A stretch of 60,175 nucleotides of DNA. Origin: Pseudomonas entomophila (GTDB taxonomy: Bacteria > Pseudomonadota > Gammaproteobacteria > Pseudomonadales > Pseudomonadaceae). Below are positions 38,601 to 47,571 of this stretch, one piece after another (positions within the stretch are counted from its first letter, which is position 1; each line of letters begins with the position of its first letter). The position numbers and the translations under genes are program-made. The notes below the pieces were generated by a model. The model was not told the DNA's origin, did no database searches, and saw only the letters and a list, made by a program, of their open reading frames with translations. Location: positions 1 through 60,175 of the forward strand of contig NZ_JAAMQJ010000029.1 of assembly GCF_013523125.1 (NCBI RefSeq), given 5' to 3'.

Positions 38601-39137
38601 ATGACGACTTCACTGAGCGGTAAGCGCGTAGCCTTCCTGGTCACCGATGGTTTCGAGCAGGTCGAGCTGACCGGTCCGCGCGATGCCTTGCAGCAGGCCG
38701 GCGCGACCGTCGACATCCTCAGCGAGAAAGCCGGCCAGGTGAAAGGCTGGAACCACGACAAGCCGGCAGATGATTTCACCGTCGACGCCACCTTCGACGA
38801 CGCCCAGGCCAACGTCTACGACGCCGTGGTCCTGCCAGGCGGCGTGCAGAACTCCGATACCATTCGTCTGAGCGAAGGCGCCCAGGCGATCGTGAAAAAG
38901 CACGCGACTGAAAACAAGCCACTGGCCGTCATCTGCCATGGTGGCTGGCTGCTGATTTCCAGCGGTCTGGTCGACGGCCGTCGCATGACCAGCTTCAAGA
39001 CCTTGCAGGATGACCTGCGCAACGCCGGCGCTCAGTGGGTCGACGAAGAAGTCGTGGTCGATGGCCCCCTGATCAGCAGCCGCCAGCCGGATGACATTCC
39101 GGCCTTCAACAAGGCGATCCTCGACGCCCTATCCTGA
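38601..39137 (+). CDS. DJ-1/PfpI-family protein (glyoxalase/deglycase or general stress protein)
   Basis: 178 residues. RVAFLVTDGFEQVELTGP is the family start with its conserved Glu; the nucleophile elbow Cys sits in AVICHGGWLLIS, followed by TSFKTLQDDLRNAGAQWVDEEVVVDGPLISSRQPDDI. Close relatives are annotated as PfpI/YhbO-type stress proteins; proteolytic activity is doubtful. The ATG at 38601 follows GAGGAGCAACTC, an excellent ribosome-binding site. Confidence 0.9.
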   Translation: MTTSLSGKRVAFLVTDGFEQVELTGPRDALQQAGATVDILSEKAGQVKGWNHDKPADDFTVDATFDDAQANVYDAVVLPGGVQNSDTIRLSEGAQAIVKKHATENKPLAVICHGGWLLISSGLVDGRRMTSFKTLQDDLRNAGAQWVDEEVVVDGPLISSRQPDDIPAFNKAILDALS

Positions 39138-39212
39138 TCGACGCCCGTCGTCGGCCGCGCCTGGGCGGTGGCCGACGCGCTATACTCCCGCTCTTTTTTT
39201 CGGAGCGACGTC

Positions 39213-40409
39213 ATGTCCCTGCCCAGCCTTCGTCTCAAAGCCAACGCCGATCGCCGCTTGCGCGCTGGCCACTTGTGGGTCTACAGCAACGAAATCGACG
39301 TCGCCGTCACCCCTCTGCAAGGGTTGCAGGCCGGCCAGCAGGCCATCCTCGAAACCGCCAGCGGCAAGCCCCTTGGCATCGTCGCCCTGAGCCCGAACAA
39401 CCTGATCTGCGCACGCCTGGTGTCGCGTGACATCAAACTGCCCCTGGACAAGTCCCTGCTCGTCCACCGGCTCAACGTCGCGCTGTCGCTGCGCGAGCGC
39501 CTGTTCGACAAGCCCTGCTACCGTCTGGTGTATGGCGACTCCGACCTGCTGCCGGGCCTGGTCGTCGACCGTTTCTTCGACGTGCTGGTGGTGCAACTGG
39601 CCTCGGCCACCATGGAGCAGCACAGGGACGACGTGGTCGCGGCCCTGGTGCAGGTGCTCAAGCCCAGCGGCATCCTGTTCAAGAACGACTCGGCCGCGCG
39701 CGACGCCGAAGGCTTGCAGCGTTATGTGGAAACGGTCTACGGCGAGGTGCCGGACTGGGTCGCCCTGGAAGAGAACGGCGTGCGCTTCGAGGCGCCGGTG
39801 CGCGAAGGCCAGAAGACCGGCTGGTTCTATGACCACCGCATGAACCGTGCGCGCCTGGCGCCCTACGTCAAGGGCAAGCGCGTGCTGGACCTGTTCAGCT
39901 ACATCGGTGGCTGGGGCGTGCAGGCCGGTGCCTTCGGGGCCAGCGAGGTGTTCTGCGTGGACGCCTCGGGCTTCGCCCTGGATGGCGTCGAACGTAATGC
40001 GGCGCTCAACGGCATCGCCGACACGCTCACCTGCATCGAAGGCGACGTGTTCGAGGCGCTCAAGGAGCTGAAGGCCGCCGAGGAACGTTTCGACGTGATC
40101 GTCGCCGACCCGCCCGCGTTCATCAAGCGCAAGAAGGACCTGAAGAATGGCGAAGGCGCCTACCGTCGCCTGAACGAGCAGGCCATGCGCCTGTTGACCA
40201 AGGACGGCATCCTGGTCAGCGCCTCCTGCTCCATGCACCTGCCCGAAGACGACCTGAACGGCATCCTGCTGACCAGCGCCCGTCACCTGGACCGTAACCT
40301 GCAACTGCTCGAGCGTGGCGGCCAGGGTCCGGATCACCCGGTGCACCCGGCAATCCCGGAAACGCGCTACATCAAGAGCATCACCTGCCGGTTGCTGCCT
40401 AACAGCTGA
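39213..40409 (+). CDS. rlmI: 23S rRNA (cytosine1962-C5)-methyltransferase RlmI
   Basis: 398 residues. An N-terminal PUA domain (LRLKANADRRLRAGHLWVYSNEI) binds rRNA, a central domain links, and the AdoMet domain has VLDLFSYIGGWGVQAGAFGA and VFCVDASGFALDGVERNA. The catalytic region has VIVADPPAFIKRKKDLKNGEGAYRRLNEQAM, and SASCSMHL carries the Cys of the m5C mechanism. A TATACT -10-like box at 39181-39186 lies 27 bp upstream of the ATG. Confidence 0.93.
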   Translation: MSLPSLRLKANADRRLRAGHLWVYSNEIDVAVTPLQGLQAGQQAILETASGKPLGIVALSPNNLICARLVSRDIKLPLDKSLLVHRLNVALSLRERLFDKPCYRLVYGDSDLLPGLVVDRFFDVLVVQLASATMEQHRDDVVAALVQVLKPSGILFKNDSAARDAEGLQRYVETVYGEVPDWVALEENGVRFEAPVREGQKTGWFYDHRMNRARLAPYVKGKRVLDLFSYIGGWGVQAGAFGASEVFCVDASGFALDGVERNAALNGIADTLTCIEGDVFEALKELKAAEERFDVIVADPPAFIKRKKDLKNGEGAYRRLNEQAMRLLTKDGILVSASCSMHLPEDDLNGILLTSARHLDRNLQLLERGGQGPDHPVHPAIPETRYIKSITCRLLPNS

Positions 40410-40468
40410 CGGTCCCCGACCACGAGCGTGCCCTCCTCGTTCGAGTGCGTGCAGCTGATGGCGCGGAG

Positions 40469-40500
40469 CATGGCGGCCCCCTCGCAGGGTAGCCGCCATG
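40469..40500. terminator. Hairpin between rlmI and mgtE
   Basis: CATGGCGGC (40469-40477) and GCCGCCATG (40492-40500), 14-base loop, between two convergent genes. No T run; a weak or Rho-assisted terminator at best. Confidence 0.45.
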
Positions 40501-40511
40501 GCCCAACCGCT

Positions 40512-41567
40512 TCAGATGTCCAGCACCTGCGATGCGATTGCGAAATACACCAGTACCCCCGCTGCATCGGCGATCGACGTGACCAACGGACCGCTGGCGG
40601 TGGCGGGATCGAGCCTGAACCGGCTGAGCAGGAACGGCAGGCTCATGCCGATCAGGCTGCCCAGCAGCACGATCACCACCATGCTGCTGGCCACGATCAC
40701 CGCGATGTCAGCGCCGCCGCGCAGTACGCCCAGCCCGGCGACCGCCACCGCCATGGTGCCGCCCAGGGCCAAGGCAACGCCGCATTCACGTCCGAGCAGG
40801 TACAGCCAGTCACGCATGACCACTTCACCCGTGGCCAGGCCCCGGACCATCAAGGTCGCGGACTGCGCGCCAGCGTTACCGCCGCTGTCGATCAGCAGTG
40901 GCAGGAAGAACACCAGGGCGATGTGCGCCGCGATGGTGTCTTCGAAAGCCGCGATCCCGGCCCCCGAGAACAGGTTGCCGAAGACCAGCAGTACCAGCCA
41001 CAGCACCCGCTTGCGGTACAGCAGGCCGAGGGTGGCGTTCTTCAGGTTGCCGACATGGTTGGTGATCGAGGCGCCCTTGTGGAAGTCTTCGGTCGCTTCG
41101 TCGACCACCACATCCATGGCCTCGTCATGCGTGATGATCCCGACCAGCCGACCGGCCTCGTCGAGCACCGGCACGGCCAGCAGGTCATGCTGGCGAACCA
41201 GCCGCGCGACGTCTTCCTGAAGCGTGGACACGCTCACGCTGAGCACATCACGGGTCATGATCTGCTCGACGGGCACGTTCGGCGCAGCAAGGATCAGTTC
41301 ACGCAAGGACACGGTGCCGAGCAGGTTGCGTGCGCCATCCAAGACGTAGGATTGATAGATGGTTTCGGCATCGGCCGCTTCGCGGCGCAACATGTCGAGG
41401 GCCTGGCTGGCGCACAAGCCATGATCGAGGCTCGAGTACTGACTCGTCATGAGCGCGCCAGCAGTGCCTTCGCGGTAGCGGCCGAGTTCCAGTAGCTGGT
41501 CGCGACGGGCCTGGGCGGCCTGCCGTGGATCGTTCGAAAAAGGGGTAAGGCGGGTATCGTGGTGCAT
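40512..41567 (-). CDS. mgtE: MgtE-type magnesium transporter lacking the N domain
   Basis: 351 residues against about 450 in typical MgtE. After a short Arg-rich start (MHHDTRLTPFSNDPRQ) the chain enters directly at the end of the MgtE N domain (ELGRYREGTAGALMT), then the paired CBS domains (YQSYVLDGARNLLGTVSLREL, VPVLDEAGRLVGIITHDEAMD). The membrane pore follows: VLWLVLLVFGNLFSGAGIAAFE, FFLPLLIDSGGNAGAQSATLMVRGLATGEV (the pore signature with the Mg site), then three more helices ending at IASQVLDI. The missing N domain normally helps magnesium gating. The start is supported by the ribosome-binding site GGAGACTCTC. The gene is preceded by a long structured leader (41578-41647). Confidence 0.88.
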   Translation of the reverse strand: MHHDTRLTPFSNDPRQAAQARRDQLLELGRYREGTAGALMTSQYSSLDHGLCASQALDMLRREAADAETIYQSYVLDGARNLLGTVSLRELILAAPNVPVEQIMTRDVLSVSVSTLQEDVARLVRQHDLLAVPVLDEAGRLVGIITHDEAMDVVVDEATEDFHKGASITNHVGNLKNATLGLLYRKRVLWLVLLVFGNLFSGAGIAAFEDTIAAHIALVFFLPLLIDSGGNAGAQSATLMVRGLATGEVVMRDWLYLLGRECGVALALGGTMAVAVAGLGVLRGGADIAVIVASSMVVIVLLGSLIGMSLPFLLSRFRLDPATASGPLVTSIADAAGVLVYFAIASQVLDI

Positions 41568-41577
41568 GAGAGTCTCC

Positions 41578-41647
41578 AGGCGCCGTCCAGGCACCTGCGG
41601 ACCTCACCCTCTCGGGCTCAAGCCTGCGGTAGCCCTGGCGACGGCGC
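41578..41647 (-). promoter_or_regulatory. Foldable 5' leader of mgtE, candidate metal-responsive element
   Basis: In the RNA, GCGCCGT-CG-CCAGG (from 41647 to 41634) can pair with CCUGGACGGCGC (41591 to 41580), a 12-bp helix with a two-base bulge that encloses 42 bases with a further GGCU-GAGCC hairpin. The helix ends next to the ribosome-binding site (41571-41577), so its folding could control translation. It does not look like the M-box or the yybP-ykoY consensus as I remember them, so the class is not identified. Confidence 0.35.
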
Positions 41648-42078
41648 GCTCAGTGCCAGATGACAGGTTCCTGGGGAACCGAAACTGGGAAGGTCCATTG
41701 AGATGTTTCTCGTCTAGCCGCACATGCGGCGCGGCAATCATAGGAAGAGGCGCGACTGAAGTCAGCCCCACGTTTGCCCCATCAGTGCATTTTCAGAAGC
41801 GTCCTACATGGGACTCGGGTGATGACTGACCCGGAACACCATAGCGTCATGGCTGGCCAACCCTCCAACTGGCCGTTCCCTCGCCGCGCCAGGGGTGTAG
41901 AATCGATCGTATTCATCGCCAGACATCCCCCGGCGGGTTTATGAGCTCTGGTCGAGCACGCGGCGATCCCGTGCTGTCGTCGACCTCATCCGTGCCAATG
42001 GCAACCGACGTTCGGCGCAATGGACAAGAGAAGCTCACTTCCCTTTACATGACCTGACCAAGCCGCCAGGAGTGCTTC
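41648..42078. other. Gene-free gap between divergent mgtE and ilvD
   Basis: 431 bp. It holds the upstream leader and promoter of mgtE and the long leader of ilvD. A TAGAAT at 41898-41903 is a possible -10 for ilvD, giving a leader of about 170 bases; no leader peptide rich in branched-chain residues was recognised. Confidence 0.4.
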
Positions 42079-43920
42079 ATGCCTGATTACCGTTCCAAGA
42101 CTTCCACCCACGGCCGCAACATGGCCGGCGCCCGTGCTCTGTGGCGCGCCACCGGCATGAAGGATGACGACTTCAAGAAGCCGATCATCGCCATCGCCAA
42201 CTCGTTCACCCAATTCGTCCCAGGCCACGTGCACCTGAAGGACCTGGGCCAACTGGTGGCACGCGAGATCGAGCGTGCCGGGGGCGTGGCGAAGGAGTTC
42301 AACACCATCGCGGTCGATGATGGCATCGCCATGGGCCACGATGGCATGCTGTATTCGCTGCCCAGCCGCGAGATCATCGCCGACGCGGTCGAGTACATGG
42401 TCAACGCGCACTGCGCCGACGCCATCGTCTGCATCTCCAACTGCGACAAGATCACCCCAGGCATGCTGATGGCCGCCCTGCGCCTGAACATCCCGGTGAT
42501 CTTCGTCTCAGGCGGCCCGATGGAAGCCGGCAAGACCAAGCTGGCCAGCCATGGCCTGGACTTGGTCGATGCCATGGTCATCGCCGCCGACAGCTCGGCG
42601 TCCGACGAGAAGGTCGCCGAGTACGAGCGCAGCGCCTGCCCGACCTGTGGTTCGTGCTCGGGCATGTTCACCGCCAACTCGATGAACTGCCTGACCGAGG
42701 CCCTGGGCCTGGCCCTGCCCGGCAACGGTTCGACCCTGGCCACCCATTCGGACCGCGAGCAGCTGTTCCTCAAGGCCGGCCGGACCATCGTCGAGCTGTG
42801 CCAGCGCTACTACGGCGAGAACGACGCCTCGGTCCTGCCGCGCAGCATCGCCAACTTCAAGGCGTTCGAGAACGCCATGATGCTCGACATCGCCATGGGC
42901 GGCTCGACCAACACCATCCTGCACCTGCTGGCCGCGGCCCAGGAAGGCGAAGTGGAGTTCGACCTGCGCGACATCGACCGGCTGTCGCGCACCGTGCCGC
43001 AGCTGTGCAAGGTGGCGCCGAACATCCAGAAGTACCACATGGAGGACGTGCACCGCGCTGGCGGCATCTTCAGCATCCTCGGTTCCCTGGCCCGAGGCGG
43101 CCTGCTGCACACCGACCTGCCGACCGTACACAGCCCCAGCATGGCCGCCGCCATCGCCCAGTGGGACATCACCCAGACCGATGACGAGGCGGTGCACACC
43201 TTCTTCAAGGCCGGCCCGGCCGGTATCCCGACCCAGACCGCCTTCAGCCAGTCGACCCGTTGGGACACCCTGGACGACGACCGCGAGCACGGCTGCATCC
43301 GCAGCGTCGAGCATGCCTACTCGCAGGAAGGTGGCCTGGCCGTGCTGTACGGCAACATCGCCCTGGACGGCTGCGTGGTGAAGACCGCTGGCGTGGACGA
43401 GTCGATCCACGTCTTCGAAGGTACCGCCAAGATCTTCGAGAGCCAGGACAGTGCCGTGCGCGGCATCCTCGCCGACGAGGTGAAGGCCGGTGACATCGTC
43501 ATCATCCGCTACGAAGGCCCGAAAGGTGGCCCGGGCATGCAGGAAATGCTCTACCCGACCTCTTACCTGAAGTCCAAGGGCCTGGGCAAAGCCTGCGCCT
43601 TGCTGACTGACGGACGCTTCTCCGGCGGTACCTCGGGCCTGTCCATCGGCCATGCTTCACCGGAAGCGGCGGCAGGCGGCGCCATCGGCCTGGTCAAGGA
43701 TGGCGACAAGGTGCTGATCGACATCCCCAACCGCTCGATCAACCTGCTGGTCAGCGACGAAGAGCTGTCGCACCGCCGTATCGAGCAGGACAAGAAGGGC
43801 TGGAAGCCTGTCGAAACCCGCCCGCGCAAGGTCACCACGGCCCTGAAGGCCTATGCCCTGCTGGCCACCAGCGCCGACAAGGGTGCGGTACGCAACAAGG
43901 CGATGCTTGATGGGTTGTAA
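42079..43920 (+). CDS. ilvD: Dihydroxy-acid dehydratase
   Basis: 613 residues. It dehydrates 2,3-dihydroxy acids to 2-keto acids in valine, leucine and isoleucine synthesis. Family landmarks: [48 protein letters not shown], and cluster cysteines in [12 protein letters not shown] and [41 protein letters not shown] is the second IlvD signature. The about 613-residue E. coli-type form carries an oxygen-sensitive [4Fe-4S] cluster. It has a clear terminator after it and stands alone. Confidence 0.97.
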   Translation: MPDYRSKTSTHGRNMAGARALWRATGMKDDDFKKPIIAIANSFTQFVPGHVHLKDLGQLVAREIERAGGVAKEFNTIAVDDGIAMGHDGMLYSLPSREIIADAVEYMVNAHCADAIVCISNCDKITPGMLMAALRLNIPVIFVSGGPMEAGKTKLASHGLDLVDAMVIAADSSASDEKVAEYERSACPTCGSCSGMFTANSMNCLTEALGLALPGNGSTLATHSDREQLFLKAGRTIVELCQRYYGENDASVLPRSIANFKAFENAMMLDIAMGGSTNTILHLLAAAQEGEVEFDLRDIDRLSRTVPQLCKVAPNIQKYHMEDVHRAGGIFSILGSLARGGLLHTDLPTVHSPSMAAAIAQWDITQTDDEAVHTFFKAGPAGIPTQTAFSQSTRWDTLDDDREHGCIRSVEHAYSQEGGLAVLYGNIALDGCVVKTAGVDESIHVFEGTAKIFESQDSAVRGILADEVKAGDIVIIRYEGPKGGPGMQEMLYPTSYLKSKGLGKACALLTDGRFSGGTSGLSIGHASPEAAAGGAIGLVKDGDKVLIDIPNRSINLLVSDEELSHRRIEQDKKGWKPVETRPRKVTTALKAYALLATSADKGAVRNKAMLDGL

Positions 43921-43937
43921 GGCATTGATGGCATGAG

Positions 43938-43970
43938 AAACCGGCGTCTTGAGCGCCGGTTTTTTATTGT
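43938..43970 (+). terminator. Intrinsic terminator of ilvD
   Basis: AAACCGGCG (43938-43946), 7-base loop, CGCCGGTTT (43954-43962) followed by TTTATTG. It starts 17 bp after the ilvD stop. Confidence 0.93.
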
Positions 43971-44028
43971 CCGGAGACAGAGACGGCTCCATGCCAAGCG
44001 CAGACTCGACATTCAAGCAGCGACGCGC

Positions 44029-44073
44029 TTTATTCCATAAAGAACTATATAAATTCCATTTGGGTATAAATCC
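44029..44073 (+). promoter_or_regulatory. AT-rich promoter/operator of tcyP, CysB-like
   Basis: A sharp AT-rich island with two repeats of the ATTCCAT kind (TTTATTCCATAAAG at 44029-44042 and AAATTCCATTTG at 44050-44062), then TATAAA at 44065-44070. Repeats of this form and spacing resemble CysB sites upstream of sulfur-starvation genes; the gene downstream is a cystine transporter. CysB control is inference. Confidence 0.45.
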
Positions 44074-44157
44074 GTTTGATTTCAGCCTGTTAGGATTTCC
44101 GGTTCGCATTCGCTCACAGAGGCGATGCCCCCTCTGCCTTTTACTGCTGGAGCTTCA

Positions 44158-45552
44158 ATGAACCTGCCGCTGTCGCTTAACCTGCTGGCGTTCCTGGCCC
44201 TGTTGCTAGGCCTGGCACAAACCCGCCGCACTGACTGGAGCCTGGCCAAGAAGGTGCTGCTGGGCCTGGTGCTGGGCGTGGTGTTCGGTGTGGTCCTGCA
44301 TACCCTCTATGGCGCTGGCCACCCCGTGCTGCAAACCACCATCGGCTGGCTCGACCTGGTCGGCAACGGCTATGTCGGTCTGCTGCAGATGATGATCATG
44401 CCGCTCATCTTCGCCTCGATCCTCAGCGCCGTGGCACGCCTGCACAACGCGTCTTCGCTGGGTCGCATCAGTGTGCTGAGCATCGGCACGCTGCTGCTGA
44501 CCACCGCCATCGCGGCGCTGATCGGTATCGTCCTGACCAACCTGTTCGGCCTGACCGCCGAGGGGCTGGTGGCCGGGGCGCAGGAGTCGGCGCGCCTGCA
44601 GACCATCCATGGCGAATACGCCGGCAAGGTCGCCAACCTCGACATTCCCAAGCTGCTGCTGTCGTTCATCCCGAGCAACCCGGTGGCCGACCTGGCACGG
44701 GCCAAGCCGACCTCGATCATCAGCGTGGTGATCTTTGCCGTGTTCGTCGGGCTGGCGGCGCTGCAACTGATCAAGGACGATGCCGACAAGGGCGGTCGTG
44801 CCCTGTCCGCCATCGATACCCTGCAAGCCTGGGTGATCCGTCTGGTTCGCCTGGTGATGAAGCTCACGCCCTATGGCGTGCTGGCCTTGATGGCCAAGGT
44901 AGTGGCCAGTTCCAACCTGGACGACATCCTCAAGCTGGGCAGCTTCGTGGCCGTTTCCTACCTGGGGCTGGGGCTGATGTTCCTGGTGCACGCGCTGATC
45001 CTGGCCGTCACCGGCGTCAGCCCACTGCGCTTCTTCCGCAAGGTGTGGCCGGTGCTGACCTTCGCCTTCACCAGCCGCTCCAGCGCGGCCAGCATTCCGC
45101 TGAACATCGAGGCGCAGACCTTGCGCCTGGGCGTGCCGCAGTCGATCGCCAGCTTCTCGGCCTCCTTCGGTGCCACGGTCGGCCAGAATGGCTGCGCCGG
45201 CCTGTACCCGGCCATGCTGGCGGTGATGGTCGCACCCGTGGTCGGCATCGACCCGCTGGACCCGTGGTGGATCGCGACCCTGGTGGCCATCGTCACCCTG
45301 AGTTCGGTGGGCGTGGCCGGCGTCGGCGGCGGTGCGACCTTCGCCGCGCTGATCGTGCTGCCGGCCATGGGTCTGCCGGTCGAGCTGGTGGCGCTGCTGA
45401 TCTCGGTCGAGCCGCTGATCGACATGGGTCGCACGGCGCTCAACGTGAACGGTTCGATGGCAGCGGGCGTGGTCACCAGCCAGTTGCTGGGCCAGACCGA
45501 TCGGCAGGTGCTGCTGACTGAAGAGCGGGCCGAGCTGACCCAGACGGGCTAA
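44158..45552 (+). CDS. tcyP: L-cystine:sodium symporter TcyP (DAACS family)
   Basis: 464 residues and about nine hydrophobic segments. It belongs to the dicarboxylate/amino-acid:cation symporter family: a reentrant serine-rich loop [41 protein letters not shown], and [30 protein letters not shown] helix 8, with [13 protein letters not shown] near the C-terminus. The 460-residue length and SRSSAA loop fit TcyP/YdjN rather than glutamate carriers. The CysB-like region upstream supports a sulfur-source role. The start at 44158 follows GCTGGAGCTTCA. Confidence 0.85.
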   Translation: MNLPLSLNLLAFLALLLGLAQTRRTDWSLAKKVLLGLVLGVVFGVVLHTLYGAGHPVLQTTIGWLDLVGNGYVGLLQMMIMPLIFASILSAVARLHNASSLGRISVLSIGTLLLTTAIAALIGIVLTNLFGLTAEGLVAGAQESARLQTIHGEYAGKVANLDIPKLLLSFIPSNPVADLARAKPTSIISVVIFAVFVGLAALQLIKDDADKGGRALSAIDTLQAWVIRLVRLVMKLTPYGVLALMAKVVASSNLDDILKLGSFVAVSYLGLGLMFLVHALILAVTGVSPLRFFRKVWPVLTFAFTSRSSAASIPLNIEAQTLRLGVPQSIASFSASFGATVGQNGCAGLYPAMLAVMVAPVVGIDPLDPWWIATLVAIVTLSSVGVAGVGGGATFAALIVLPAMGLPVELVALLISVEPLIDMGRTALNVNGSMAAGVVTSQLLGQTDRQVLLTEERAELTQTG

Positions 45553-45562
45553 GAGAAGGACC

Positions 45563-45590
45563 GCTGGCGCACTCGCCCGAGTGCGCCAGC
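45563..45590. terminator. Hairpin between tcyP and folA
   Basis: A 13-bp perfect stem, GCTGGCGCACTCG (45563-45575) and CGAGTGCGCCAGC (45578-45590), with a 2-base gap (so in practice a loop of four or more), 10 bp before the folA stop. It lies between convergent genes. No T run directly after the stem on either strand. Confidence 0.6.
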
Positions 45591-45600
45591 CGAAAAACGG

Positions 45601-46116
45601 TCAGCGCTTGTCCCAGACCTCGAAGCGGTAGGCCGGCCGGCCCTCTTCCGTTTGCAGCTGGTCAGACGACAACTGCCACTGCGCCTCATCGAACGGCGGA
45701 AACCAGGCGTCACCCTCCGGCTGCAAGACCACTCGCGTCAGGTACAGGCGATCGACCACACCCTGCTCCAGCGCCTGCGCATACAACTGCGCCCCGCCGA
45801 TCAGCATCAGTTCCTCGACGCCCTGCTCCCTCGCCCACGCGTCGGCCCGGCCGATGGCTTCGGCCAACGACGAGAACACCTCGGCGCCTTCGAGCTGCAG
45901 GGCCGGCTGCCGGCTGACGACCAGGTTCAACCGGCCTGGCAGCGGGCGCCCCAGGGAATCCCAGGTCTTGCGTCCCATGATGATCGGCTTGCCGAGCGTG
46001 ACGGCCTTGAAGTACTTGAAGTCGCCTGGCAGATGCCACGGCATGCGATTGTCGATGCCGATGACGCGGTTCTCGGCGAGCGCCGCGATCAGGCTGAGGG
46101 GGAGTGAGGTCTTCAT
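45601..46116 (-). CDS. folA: Dihydrofolate reductase
   Basis: 171 residues. It reduces dihydrofolate to tetrahydrofolate with NADPH and is the trimethoprim target. Key segments: LIAALAENRVIGIDNRMPWHLPGDFKYFK with the catalytic Asp, IIMGRKTWDSLGRPLPGR, and ELMLIGGAQLYAQAL. Nothing in these sites suggests resistance, though point changes cannot be judged by eye. thyA, which makes its dihydrofolate, lies at 52859-53830 but not in the same operon. Confidence 0.96.
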   Translation of the reverse strand: MKTSLPLSLIAALAENRVIGIDNRMPWHLPGDFKYFKAVTLGKPIIMGRKTWDSLGRPLPGRLNLVVSRQPALQLEGAEVFSSLAEAIGRADAWAREQGVEELMLIGGAQLYAQALEQGVVDRLYLTRVVLQPEGDAWFPPFDEAQWQLSSDQLQTEEGRPAYRFEVWDKR

Positions 46117-46191
46117 GGGTCCGAGGATAGCAAAGCCGATGGAGGAACGCCTGGGTTATGCTGTGGCCTGGACTGTCCGACGGAAGCCGCT

Positions 46192-47571
46192 GTGACTGAA
46201 CTGACCGAACTCGATACACACTGGCTGACCGAAGCGGTGCGCTTGCGTGAAGCGCAGGCCGGCCCGCTGGACGATCAGGAAGCCAACCGCCATGCGCGCC
46301 ACCAGGGCGGCGACCTGACCACGCGCATCCAGCGCCGCGCCTTGTGGCTGGCGGACCGTGACGGCCTGGTCGATGCCCTGCGTCACTGGAAGCAAGGGGC
46401 GCGTCTCGCCCTGCTGGGGTTGATGCTGCTGGCGCTGTTCAGTGGCGCCGGCCTGGCATTCGCCGCGCTGGGCGATGGACAGCGCCCGGTCAATGTCTTC
46501 TGGGCCCTGGGCAGCCTGCTCGGGGTCAACCTGCTGCTGTTGCTGGGCTGGGCCATCGGGTTTTCCCTCTCGGGCGCGCACGGCGAGGGGCTGGGGCGCT
46601 TGTGGTTGTGGCTCAGTGCGCGCCTGGCCCGCGATGCCAAGGCCGCTCAACTGGCGCCTGCCTTGCTGGTCCTGCTGCAGCGCCAGCGCCTGGACCGCTG
46701 GCTGCTTGGCTTGCTGGTGCACGGGCTGTGGCTGCTGGCGCTGAGCACGGCCCTGGTCATGGCGCTGGCACTGCTGGCGACCCGCCGTTATGGTTTCGTC
46801 TGGGAAACCACCATTTTGGGCAGCGACACCTTCGTCAGCCTGACCCAGGCCCTGGGTGCCGTGCCTGCCTGGCTGGGTTTCAGCGTCCCGGACGTGAGCA
46901 TGATCCGCGGCAGCGGCGCTGATCGACCGTCGTTCGACCTGGCACGCCAGGCCTGGGCTGGCTGGCTGCTGGGCGTCTTGGTGGTGTACGGCATCCTGCC
47001 GCGCCTGGTGCTCGCCGTGCTCTGCCTGTGGCGCTGGCGCCGGGGGCGCGATCGCCTGACGCTCGACCTCGATCAGCCTGCCTATGGCCAGTTGCGTACC
47101 CACCTGATGCCGAGCAGCGAACGGCTGGGCGTCCAGGATGCCGCGCCCGAGCGCCTGCACCAGGTGCAGGCGGCACCGGCGGCGTCCTCGGCAGGAGGCG
47201 CCGTGCTGGTCGGCCTGGAGCTGGATGACCAGCGCCCCTGGCCACCCAGCCTGCCGGCCGGCATCACGGAGGCCGGCGTGCTCGACAACCGTGCCTCACG
47301 CCACCGCTTGCTCGAGCAACTGAGCCAGTATCCACCCGCGCGCCTGCTGGTGGCCTGCGACCCCTTGCGCTCGCCCGATCGCGGCAGTCTGGCCTTGCTG
47401 GCGGAGCTGGCGCGTACGGCCGGCGACACACGCATCTGGCTGCTGCCTGCCGCGCCGGACCTGCCCGTCGACCCGGCGCGCCTGGACGACTGGCATCAGG
47501 CCCTGGAGCAACTGGGATTGCCTGCGGATTCGACTTCCCCGCTGACGTGGCTGGAGCATGGGCATGACTGA
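46192..47571 (+). CDS. DUF2868 membrane protein, partner of a GTPase
   Basis: 459 residues from GTG. Hydrophobic segments sit at about 70-95 (LALLGLMLLALFSGAGLAFAAL), 105-125, 170-200 and 260-285, with a long soluble C-terminal part. DHTN-like start ELDTHWLTEAVRLREAQ and SGADRPSFDLARQAWAGWLLGVLVVYGILPRL are typical of DUF2868. The gene overlaps the DUF3482 GTPase that follows, and the pair is conserved in pseudomonads. The role is unknown; a membrane receptor or anchor for the GTPase is my inference. Confidence 0.75.
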   Translation: MTELTELDTHWLTEAVRLREAQAGPLDDQEANRHARHQGGDLTTRIQRRALWLADRDGLVDALRHWKQGARLALLGLMLLALFSGAGLAFAALGDGQRPVNVFWALGSLLGVNLLLLLGWAIGFSLSGAHGEGLGRLWLWLSARLARDAKAAQLAPALLVLLQRQRLDRWLLGLLVHGLWLLALSTALVMALALLATRRYGFVWETTILGSDTFVSLTQALGAVPAWLGFSVPDVSMIRGSGADRPSFDLARQAWAGWLLGVLVVYGILPRLVLAVLCLWRWRRGRDRLTLDLDQPAYGQLRTHLMPSSERLGVQDAAPERLHQVQAAPAASSAGGAVLVGLELDDQRPWPPSLPAGITEAGVLDNRASRHRLLEQLSQYPPARLLVACDPLRSPDRGSLALLAELARTAGDTRIWLLPAAPDLPVDPARLDDWHQALEQLGLPADSTSPLTWLEHGHD

